Part shown: piece by piece, positions 1 through 6,725 of the stretch
How the letters are laid out: each line of letters opens with the position of its first letter
How positions within the stretch are numbered: position 1 is the first letter of the stretch
From: an uncultured SAR86 cluster bacterium
GTDB taxonomy: Bacteria > Pseudomonadota > Gammaproteobacteria > Magnimaribacterales > Magnimaribacteraceae
Length of the DNA stretch: 64,000 nucleotides
Assembly: GCA_902630715.1 (NCBI GenBank)
Contig: CACOVO010000006.1
Coordinates: forward strand, 1 to 64,000
Direction of reading: 5' to 3'
The notes under the pieces: generated by a model
Databases searched by the model: none
What the model saw: only the letters and a program-made list of their open reading frames with translations
What the model was told of the DNA's origin: nothing
Position numbers and translations under genes: made by a program

Positions 1-1
1 A

Positions 2-1270
2 TGGAGCTATGGGCAGCGTCTATTCGATAGATTGATGTCGAATAAAGAAACAGTTCTCAGCTTCAGATTTGCCGGAGATAGGGATCTGCAGAAGAATCTC
101 TTGAATGATAAAAGGTTAAAGAAATTTACCGATGAAATTTTATCTAATCAAACTAATGCTGGAAGGTTGCATATACGTAATTTATTGGGAAATTCTTTAA
201 GAGTATCTGAAAGTTCAGCTCCAGAAATTTCAGAGCTATTTACACACTGTCAGAATACTCTTCATTTGAACGAAAAGTCTCTTCACGCTTTCATTTATAA
301 CTCACCCGAAGTAAATGCAAGTTGTTTTTATGATGGAGAAGAAATAACGATAGGCATTTCTTCTGAATTAGTAAAAGTTATGTCCAAAGACGAATTAACT
401 TTTGTCATAGGACACGAATTTGGGCATGCATTATATGACCATTACCGATTACCTGCTCATGGATTGTGCCAAGGTAATGTTCCGGCAAGTAAGACTCTTA
501 AACTTATGTCTTGGAGTAGGCAGGCAGAGATTTCGGCTGATAGAGCTGGGTTATTGTGTTGCGATGATATCAAAGCTGCTACGAATTCATTTATCAAACT
601 TAGTTGCGGCCTCAGCGAAGAATATGTCTCTTTAAATATTGATGATTTTGTTTCTCAACTTGATGAGTTAAAAGAATTCGAAGACTGTGATGATTCTGAT
701 GTCTGCTATTCCTCTCACCCTCTAAGTCCCTTGAGAGTTTCAGCACTAAATAATTTTTGGATATCTGAAGGTTTCAGTAAACTTTCTACCAAAAAAATCT
801 CTAACCAGCTGACTGACGAAGAAGTAGATAAAAAGATTTTTGAGATTCTTAATTTCATGGAACCAGAGAATAATAAGAAAGTTTCAAAGAACAATTCTCA
901 AGATCTCAAAAAAACGGATTTCTTGATAGTAAGTAGTTATTACGTTGCTTCAGCCGATCAAGATTTTGCAAAAAGAGAATTAGTTAGCTTAAAGGAGGTA
1001 TGTGGGATAGAGGAAGTAGATGCCTTTATTACCAATTTAGAGGCTCATCAAGATATAAAAAAACACATTTCTAAAGAGCTTACAGAAACCGCCAAAACCT
1101 TCAAAAAGAAAAGCAAGTCATTAAAATGTTCCGCTCTACAGAGTATTGTAACAATTGCTAGATCCGATGGAGAATTAGCCAAAGAAGAGATTGTTGCTTT
1201 ATATGAGATTGCCAAAATGATTGGGCTGAAGGAAACTTTTGTTGATAACATACTTAGATTCCTAGATTAA
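2..1270 (+). CDS. M48-family zinc metallopeptidase with C-terminal TerB-like domain (5' end outside window)
   Basis: Cytoplasmic-looking zinc peptidase. Counting from the TTG at 32, the metal motif HEFGH is at residues 128-132 and a downstream ExxxD (166-170, EISAD) supplies the expected third ligand, which is the M48 signature. The last 50 residues (about 364-412, with SDGELAKEE) resemble a TerB/DjlA-type helical domain. The middle is acidic and has no membrane segment, unlike HtpX. The frame stays open from base 2 through the TTG at 32 and the ATG at 35, and the upstream codons read plausibly as protein (YGQRLFDRL), so the true start probably lies left of the window. The cation channel gene starts 11 bp after the stop, which suggests one transcript. 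Substrate unknown. Confidence 0.8.
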   Translation, partial: WSYGQRLFDRLMSNKETVLSFRFAGDRDLQKNLLNDKRLKKFTDEILSNQTNAGRLHIRNLLGNSLRVSESSAPEISELFTHCQNTLHLNEKSLHAFIYNSPEVNASCFYDGEEITIGISSELVKVMSKDELTFVIGHEFGHALYDHYRLPAHGLCQGNVPASKTLKLMSWSRQAEISADRAGLLCCDDIKAATNSFIKLSCGLSEEYVSLNIDDFVSQLDELKEFEDCDDSDVCYSSHPLSPLRVSALNNFWISEGFSKLSTKKISNQLTDEEVDKKIFEILNFMEPENNKKVSKNNSQDLKKTDFLIVSSYYVASADQDFAKRELVSLKEVCGIEEVDAFITNLEAHQDIKKHISKELTETAKTFKKKSKSLKCSALQSIVTIARSDGELAKEEIVALYEIAKMIGLKETFVDNILRFLD

Positions 1271-1281
1271 TTATCAATGTT

Positions 1282-2073
1282 ATGAACTTTGTATCAGCCT
1301 TTCAGAAAGTTAGAAATAATAATCTCTTCGAAGGTTTTGTTATTACTGTAATCTTAGTTTCTGCTATATCAATAGGTTTTAGTACGTTTGATGAATTTTT
1401 AGAAGATAAATACATAATCTGGCTTCAAAGGTTGGATTATTTCATTACTTTATTTTTTTTAGTAGAGGTCTTAATCAGAATCATCGCCGAGAAGAGCTTA
1501 TTAAAGTTTTTCAAGAACGGCTGGAACACTTTCGATTTTATTGTTGTTTTTGTTAGTTTAATTCCAATTGATGGCAATGAAACTGTCCTGCTTGCTAGAC
1601 TTATAAGGATCTTTAGGCTTTTAAGAATGATAAGTTTCGTTCCACAATTTAGAGTCTTAACAGAGGCTCTAATTCTATCTATTCCCCGAGTAGGTTACGT
1701 GATGTTATTCATGTTCGTAGTATTTTATATTTACGGTGCTTTAGGAAGCTTACTTTTTGGGGAACTTGACCCTTTACATTGGGGAAATATAGGTCTTGCA
1801 ATGCTTACTTTATTCCAAACAGCAACATTAGAGGGTTGGCCAGATCTGTTATATGAAGCGTTTGAAGTCTATCCATGGTCTTGGATTTTCTTTGTTTCTT
1901 TTATAATCATAAATTCTTTAATTTTTATGAACATGATTATCGGAGTGATAATAGATGTCATAGTTAGAACTAATGATGAAGAAGTTCCAGAAAACATTGA
2001 GCTTCTCGAAAAAATAAACCATAAAGTAGATAGTCTTGGTAAAGAAATAGAAAATTTAAAAAAAAATTCTTAA
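1282..2073 (+). CDS. Single-domain voltage-gated cation channel (BacNav/CavMr type)
   Basis: A 263-residue six-helix channel subunit expected to form inner-membrane tetramers. S1 is at about 17-35, S2 50-68, S3 81-96, S4 103-120 (arginines spaced every third residue, ARLIRIFRLLRM), S5 137-157 and S6 200-227. The pore filter is TLEGWPD at 182-188. A heptad-rich tail (about 240-263) fits the tetramerising coiled coil of bacterial sodium channels. NaChBac-type filters read TLESW. The glycine after Glu and the added Asp resemble, from memory, the filter of the calcium-selective channel CavMr, so calcium permeation is possible but inferred. It follows the M48-TerB gene by 11 bp. Confidence 0.9.
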   Translation: MNFVSAFQKVRNNNLFEGFVITVILVSAISIGFSTFDEFLEDKYIIWLQRLDYFITLFFLVEVLIRIIAEKSLLKFFKNGWNTFDFIVVFVSLIPIDGNETVLLARLIRIFRLLRMISFVPQFRVLTEALILSIPRVGYVMLFMFVVFYIYGALGSLLFGELDPLHWGNIGLAMLTLFQTATLEGWPDLLYEAFEVYPWSWIFFVSFIIINSLIFMNMIIGVIIDVIVRTNDEEVPENIELLEKINHKVDSLGKEIENLKKNS

Positions 2074-2273
2074 CCTCTTTTTGATAAAAATTTGAACCTT
2101 AATATTTTAATTGAGATATCTATAAAATAGTGTCCGTCTTTCCGGACTGTCAATAAGATCATTAATTTTTAGAGGAGGTTATTAACTCTTATTGCAGATG
2201 TTTTTCTATGTGACACACCTTCTGCTGGCATCATCTCGTATACACCCACGAGCAGGGCACTAAAACTTGGGTA

Positions 2274-2308
2274 TATAATACGGTGACAATGCGACAAAAT
2301 GTGTCGCA
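2274..2308 (+). promoter_or_regulatory. Promoter -10 and palindromic operator of the WYL regulator
   Basis: A perfect TATAAT lies at 2274-2279. A perfect 7-bp inverted repeat follows: TGCGACA at 2290-2296, 5-bp spacer, TGTCGCA at 2302-2308. The repeat covers the expected transcription start and ends 21 bp before the ATG at 2330. WYL regulators of the BrxR/CapW kind bind such repeats and repress their own operons, so autorepression is the natural reading. No convincing -35 is visible. Binding by the adjacent regulator is inferred from position. Confidence 0.6.
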
Positions 2309-2329
2309 AAGATGTATTATTATCTCTAT

Positions 2330-3325
2330 ATGAGTGATACCACGCTACGTCAACTAAAGCTCTTGGAGTTACTTCCAAGACAACCTTTTAAAAAATCTAC
2401 CCAAACTCTCAAAGAAAACCTTTCGGAAATTGGTTTTGAAGTCTCAACAAGAACCATACAGCGCGATTTAAAAAATTTATCTAGTATCTTGCCTTTAATT
2501 AGCGATGAGCGAGATAAACCTTACGGCTGGTCTTGGCATAAAGATGCTTCAGGACTTAATCCAGCAATGGATCCCATTGAGGCATTAACCTTCTCTTTAG
2601 CCCAAGAATACCTAGAACCAATAATGCCCAGTAAAAGCTTTAAAAGGATGAATATTTTCTTTGAAAGAGCAAATAGCGTTTTGAAAGAAATGGATAAAAG
2701 CTCTATAAAAAGATGGAGAGATAATGTGAGAGTAGTTCCACAGTGGCAGTCTTTGATTCCTCCAGAGATAAATGAAGAGGTTGAGGCGCAAATATATGAT
2801 GCACTTTTACATGGTAATCAGTTAGATGTTTATTACCTAAAAAGAGGAAATAAAAAACCGGAAAAGAGAATAGTTAATCCTTTAGGAATTGTTTTACAGG
2901 GAGTTGTTCATCGTTTAATTTGCACTATGGATGGCAGCGATAATCCAAGACATCTTCCTATTCATAGATTCAAAAAAGCAAAAGAAAATGGTAAGAGAGT
3001 CGAAACTCCTCAGGATTTTAACCTCGATAGCTATATTGAGAGTCAAAATATAGGTTATTTAATTTCAGTAAAACCAATTCAGCTTGAAGTCCTCTTTCAG
3101 TCAATGGCCGGTTTCCATCTTACTGAAACCCCGATTGTTAAAGATCAAGATTTAAAAAAGTTAAGTGATGGTAGATATAGACTTAAAGCTAAGCTAGCAG
3201 ACACTTCTCAATTGAGATGGTGGCTATTAGGTTTTGGAGGACAAATTGAAGTCGTAAAACCTAAATCCCTCAGAGATGAATTCAAGCAAGTAGCAAAAGA
3301 AATAAAAAATATATATGATGCATAA
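2330..3325 (+). CDS. WYL-domain transcriptional regulator (YafY/BrxR/CapW-like)
   Basis: DNA-binding regulator of about 331 residues. An N-terminal winged helix-turn-helix (about 1-60, with RTIQRDLKNL as recognition-helix region) is followed by a WYL domain (roughly 150-225, containing LDVYYLKRG and a conserved HRL/IHRF segment) and a C-terminal WCX extension. This is the architecture of regulators that guard many phage-defence operons by sensing nucleic-acid ligands. ATG 2330 is preferred over the in-frame ATG at 2312, which would add six residues including four tyrosines. Neither has a clear Shine-Dalgarno. It reads in the same direction as the island genes that follow and probably controls at least 3379-6271. 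Confidence 0.88.
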   Translation: MSDTTLRQLKLLELLPRQPFKKSTQTLKENLSEIGFEVSTRTIQRDLKNLSSILPLISDERDKPYGWSWHKDASGLNPAMDPIEALTFSLAQEYLEPIMPSKSFKRMNIFFERANSVLKEMDKSSIKRWRDNVRVVPQWQSLIPPEINEEVEAQIYDALLHGNQLDVYYLKRGNKKPEKRIVNPLGIVLQGVVHRLICTMDGSDNPRHLPIHRFKKAKENGKRVETPQDFNLDSYIESQNIGYLISVKPIQLEVLFQSMAGFHLTETPIVKDQDLKKLSDGRYRLKAKLADTSQLRWWLLGFGGQIEVVKPKSLRDEFKQVAKEIKNIYDA

Positions 3326-3378
3326 AAATAATATAAATTATATATTGACATAATTATATAATAATTTAAGGTTACGTA

Positions 3379-3843
3379 ATGGATTTAATAAATAGAAGCA
3401 AAACCTATGATGCAAGAAGAGAGAGATTTCTTAAAGCTAAGAGTATAAGACTAAAGAAATTGCATAAATCTCTAGAGAGTATAAGAAAATTATCAATTAA
3501 ATCTAATCATGCCTATACAGATGAGGACGTAGGAGAAATAACCAAAACACTCTCTAGAGGCATTTATTCTGTGATTCATAAATTTTCCTCTAGTGCTGAT
3601 AATAGACTGAAGTATTACTTAGAGGCTGAAGAAGAGCACTACAAATATTTATATGAGAATGATCGTGAACTTTTTAATCTTATAAAATTACAAACACCTC
3701 ATCTCGAGAAATACTTTGACAAAATTGAAAGTCAAAATGACAACCATATTGACAAACAAATAAGTTCTCTCCGAAGGGAAATAAGTGAATTCCAAGATAA
3801 ATTGAGACTTATGCAAGATCATCTAGATGACCGAGATGACTGA
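3379..3843 (+). CDS. Hypothetical charged coiled-coil protein
   Basis: I do not recognise this 154-residue protein. It is rich in Lys, Arg, Glu and Ser, has no signal peptide or membrane segment, and its last third (about 115-150) has heptad-like spacing that suggests a coiled coil. It begins 53 bp after the WYL gene, in a very AT-rich gap, and its 3' end overlaps the next gene by 17 bp. It is therefore the first of four overlapping co-directional genes ending with RmuC and a GxxExxY protein. The tight coupling implies a shared function, perhaps as a DNA- or complex-binding accessory subunit; that role is inference only. Confidence 0.7.
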   Translation: MDLINRSKTYDARRERFLKAKSIRLKKLHKSLESIRKLSIKSNHAYTDEDVGEITKTLSRGIYSVIHKFSSSADNRLKYYLEAEEEHYKYLYENDRELFNLIKLQTPHLEKYFDKIESQNDNHIDKQISSLRREISEFQDKLRLMQDHLDDRDD

Positions 3844-4618
3844 ACCTAATAGAAGTAATTCTCCAGATTTTTTGCACATAAAGAAATTGCTTTCGAACAG
3901 GTATATGTGCTCGTCTTGCTGTGGAATGTGTTTTGCAATATTTCAAGATAAATACATAAAAAGTTTTTTTTCTAATGAAGATCTTCAAAAAATAAAAAGT
4001 TATTCAGTTTACAGGCAATCACCATTTAATTTTCAAGATCTAGACTATATAAGAAAAGGTAAAATTCTTGAAAAATTACTTTCTGAGGTAAAACAAATAG
4101 ATCCTTCTGAAAACATTGATTCAATTAAATTCTCAGCTCTTTTGGGAAGACTTAAACTTCTCTATGGGGTAAATTTTTTCAAAGACGAATTGAATCTTAC
4201 TTACGCTGGCTCCCTAATACAATCCTGGGAAACTAAAGAAAAAGAACATAGGCAAAGGCTGAAATTTCAAGAGTTAGAGCAAGAAAAAATTAGAGAAAGG
4301 AACAAGTTAGCAAAAGATCTAAAAAACCTGAGAAAAGATATTAGGAAGAATGAAAGAGAAATAGTTAGAAAAACTTTTCTTTATAATTTTGCCACTTTAG
4401 ACCCTATAAAAAAACTAAGAAAAATCTTAGAGGGTCTAGAAATTCCTCTTATATCCATACCAGATAGTTATTTGTTTTCTCCAAGCCTTGATTTAAGGAA
4501 ACGGGTTCGTGAAGAATTTAGTGAAGAAGAGCTCCAAAGTCTAAGAATTAAGTTTGGTTCCAATTTAAAAAGAAATAAACAAAAAATTTTTAGGCAAATA
4601 TTGAAGGTTTTGAGATGA
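3827..4618 (+). CDS. Hypothetical protein with N-terminal Cys cluster and coiled coil
   Basis: Unrecognised 263-residue protein. Residues 26-35 carry a compact cysteine cluster (MCSSCCGMCF) that could bind zinc or a cluster, although no second cysteine pair is obvious. The middle (about 125-190) is a long Lys/Glu-rich coiled coil, and the tail is strongly basic. There is no signal peptide. It overlaps the preceding gene by 17 bp and the following rmuC by 4 bp (ATGA), so the three are very likely translated together. The cysteine cluster, coiled coil and basic tail would suit a DNA-associated scaffold, but no family assignment is possible by eye. Confidence 0.7.
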   Translation: MTEMTEPNRSNSPDFLHIKKLLSNRYMCSSCCGMCFAIFQDKYIKSFFSNEDLQKIKSYSVYRQSPFNFQDLDYIRKGKILEKLLSEVKQIDPSENIDSIKFSALLGRLKLLYGVNFFKDELNLTYAGSLIQSWETKEKEHRQRLKFQELEQEKIRERNKLAKDLKNLRKDIRKNEREIVRKTFLYNFATLDPIKKLRKILEGLEIPLISIPDSYLFSPSLDLRKRVREEFSEEELQSLRIKFGSNLKRNKQKIFRQILKVLR

Positions 4619-5766
4619 GCGATTTTTATATAATTCTCATCTTTTGTTTTGCCAGTCTACTTACAGGAGCTATTTTAGGTGTTTTTCTTTCTCCAAAAAT
4701 ATTCAAGGATAAATTTTCAAATATGTTCAGAGATTCCGCTAAAGAAGTTCTTGGAGAGGTTGCGAAGGGAAAAGAAAAAGATTCACTTTCTGAATTAGAT
4801 AAAAAGAAAGATATTATTTCAGTCGAAATGAATGCAATCAAAACGTCAATTGATGAAGAGCTAAGGACTTTAAGCGACTCTGTCTCTAAAGCAAAGAATG
4901 TCTGGGAAAGAGATACTGGTACTTTAGCAGAGGGTATCAGTAAGCTTAATAAATCGCATACTGCGTGGGCAGAGGCATTATCCAATACTTCTGTTCAAGG
5001 GAATCTTGGCGAGGAGTCTTTAAAAGGCATGCTTGATAATTTTGGTTTGTATGAAGGCCCTGGATATGAATATCAAGCAACTTATACAACTATAACTGGA
5101 GAAGTATATCGACCTGATTTCACAATAAAAACAGCTGACGGAGGAAAAATTTTTATAGATTGTAAAGTGCCGATTAATGCTTTTCAGGAGGCAGTTAAAC
5201 ATGAAGATGACGATGAAAAAAAACGCCTTTTAAAAAAACATGCTAAATCTGTTTTAGACCATGCCAAGGCTTTGGGGAAGAAGAAATACCAAGAATTAGA
5301 CAGTAAATCTCCTGACTTCACTATTTTATATTTGCACAATGTCGCATTATTTTTAGCCGCCGTTGAGGAAATGCCGAATATTGTGGAAGAGGCCTCTAAG
5401 TATAAAGTAATTATATGTCCGCCTGTGTTGGTCTATGCTACTTTAAAGACAATTATGCTAGCTATGCATCAAAGAGATATAGAAGAGAATGCAAAAGAAA
5501 TTGCGAAAGCCGGTAATGAACTTCATAAAAGACTAGTTAAGTACTTAAAACATTTTAGTGGAATTGAGAGAGGGCTATTCCATGCTAATAGTGCTTATAA
5601 CGATGCTATCTCTTCGTTTAAATCTAGATTAGAACCACAAGCCAGAAAATTTCAGAATTTGTTATCGCATGATATTGAAGGCGAGCTGCCGCAACTTAAA
5701 TCTATCGACACATTGCACTTACCAAATGACTCAAAATCAAAAAATGATGGAGGAGATAATGAATAG
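4615..5766 (+). CDS. rmuC: RmuC-family DNA recombination / nuclease-like protein
   Basis: RmuC proteins limit DNA inversion and rearrangement and carry a PD-(D/E)XK nuclease-like fold. This 383-residue copy has the family layout: one N-terminal membrane anchor (about 5-24), an alpha-helical linker (about 40-120), then the RmuC domain with GNLGEESL near 130 (family GxWGE), RPDF near 163 and FIDCKVP near 177. The PD...DxK spacing is the nuclease-like signature. It sits inside a four-gene overlapping run, sharing 4 bp with the upstream gene and 8 bp with the GxxExxY gene, and not in a housekeeping setting. Here it may act as the membrane-tethered nuclease of a defence module; that is inference. 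Confidence 0.88.
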   Translation: MSDFYIILIFCFASLLTGAILGVFLSPKIFKDKFSNMFRDSAKEVLGEVAKGKEKDSLSELDKKKDIISVEMNAIKTSIDEELRTLSDSVSKAKNVWERDTGTLAEGISKLNKSHTAWAEALSNTSVQGNLGEESLKGMLDNFGLYEGPGYEYQATYTTITGEVYRPDFTIKTADGGKIFIDCKVPINAFQEAVKHEDDDEKKRLLKKHAKSVLDHAKALGKKKYQELDSKSPDFTILYLHNVALFLAAVEEMPNIVEEASKYKVIICPPVLVYATLKTIMLAMHQRDIEENAKEIAKAGNELHKRLVKYLKHFSGIERGLFHANSAYNDAISSFKSRLEPQARKFQNLLSHDIEGELPQLKSIDTLHLPNDSKSKNDGGDNE

Positions 5767-6271
5767 CCAAGAACAATTAGTAAAATTTACCAATCAGGTT
5801 TCATCATTGGCGATTGAAGTTTATGAAGAATTAGGTTCAGGCTTTAAAGAAGATACACTTCAGCAAGGTTTGGCTATAGCTTTCAGGCAGGCACGCATTA
5901 AATATTTAAGAGAAACGCACCTTGAGATATTTTATAAGAAAGAAAGTTTGGGCTTATTTAGATTGGACTTTTTCATACCCGCTCAAAAGAATAAGAAATG
6001 GGAGCTAAAACACCCAGTTATTATTGAAACAAAGGCAGCCGCAAAATTAAATGTTGATGCTCGATTGCAGTTAAAAAACTATTTGATATCGCTTCCAAGA
6101 AATGTTTCAGAAGAGTTGAAGCATATAAAAGAAGGTATATTGATTAACTGGAATAATAAACAAGACCCTTTAGAATTTAAAAATAAACCTATAGATGTTG
6201 AAGTTGAGTTATGGTCTTTAAAGAAAAATAAATTTCAGCCGATTCATGATAACAAGACGGAAGAAGACTAG
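5759..6271 (+). CDS. GxxExxY-family protein (PD-(D/E)XK nuclease-like)
   Basis: Small GxxExxY-family protein of about 170 residues. The family motif appears in variant form (LGSGFKEDTLQ: Gly and Glu kept, Tyr replaced by Leu), followed by RLDFF and VIIETKA, which provide the Asp and ExK residues of a PD-(D/E)XK active site. The ATG at 5759 is chosen over 5669 because it follows a strong GGAGGAG Shine-Dalgarno and overlaps the rmuC stop by only 8 bp; the longer reading would run inside rmuC. Family function is not established. Its coupling to a second nuclease-like gene is the notable context. Confidence 0.8.
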   Translation: MNSQEQLVKFTNQVSSLAIEVYEELGSGFKEDTLQQGLAIAFRQARIKYLRETHLEIFYKKESLGLFRLDFFIPAQKNKKWELKHPVIIETKAAAKLNVDARLQLKNYLISLPRNVSEELKHIKEGILINWNNKQDPLEFKNKPIDVEVELWSLKKNKFQPIHDNKTEED

Positions 6272-6300
6272 TACTACAAAATGGAAAATTTAATTTAATT

Positions 6301-6633
6301 ATGCAATTTCAATCTTCGCATACAGCTTTTGGAAGAAATGAAACTTTCGGGTTGAGATACGCATGGATCCCTAAAGGTTATGAGTCTTATAGAAATGATC
6401 CTGCAATTTTTTCTGATGAATCAGCAACAGTTAAATTGGGTCTAGGAAAAAATATGGTTCAGTCAATGCGCTACTGGATGCAGGCTTACGGAATTATTGA
6501 CTCTGAGAGAGGAATAAGTAGTTTTGCTGAGGTTAAGAATATCAAAGGCCTAACTAAGGCCGATATAGAAAGCTGGTTGATAAATAATCCTGAGTTGGCA
6601 GAAGAAATTTACAGGAAAGATAAAAATGAATAA
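6301..6633 (+). CDS. Truncated DUF4007-like protein (N-terminal part only)
   Basis: The first 60 residues match the start of DUF4007: FGRNETFGLRYAW near 10-22 and a segment reading LGLGKNMVQSMRYW near 48-61. Full DUF4007 proteins are about 300 residues. This one stops at 110, and the last 45 residues (KGLTKADIESWL and following) do not resemble the family's later part as I know it. No continuation appears in other frames before 6726. It may be a decayed remnant or a stand-alone N-terminal module. DUF4007 genes occur in defence islands, some with phosphorothioation-type genes. It lies 29 bp after the GxxExxY gene and just left of the composition change. Confidence 0.55.
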   Translation: MQFQSSHTAFGRNETFGLRYAWIPKGYESYRNDPAIFSDESATVKLGLGKNMVQSMRYWMQAYGIIDSERGISSFAEVKNIKGLTKADIESWLINNPELAEEIYRKDKNE

Positions 6634-6725
6634 TCTATATTCTAAAGATGCAAAATCTAAAACAAGCTATTATGGCCTTTAAATTATTTAAAAAAAAATA
6701 TAGATAAATTCTGGAATTTTAGGTA

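Noticed and set aside
1-30. Short ATG-starting peptide at the left edge
   Set aside because: Nine codons in another frame; the in-frame reading from base 2 joins the M48 gene and reads more like protein.
2128-2150. GTCCG / CGGAC inverted repeat after the channel gene
   Set aside because: A five-base stem without a T tract; too weak to call as a terminator or attachment site.
2169-2378. Bottom-strand 69-codon ORF over the WYL promoter
   Set aside because: It covers the -10, operator and start of the WYL gene and has no ribosome site; best read as a chance frame.
3345-3362. TTGACA / TATAAT promoter before the gene at 3379
   Set aside because: The elements are only six bases apart, far from the required 16-18, and the region is simply very AT-rich.
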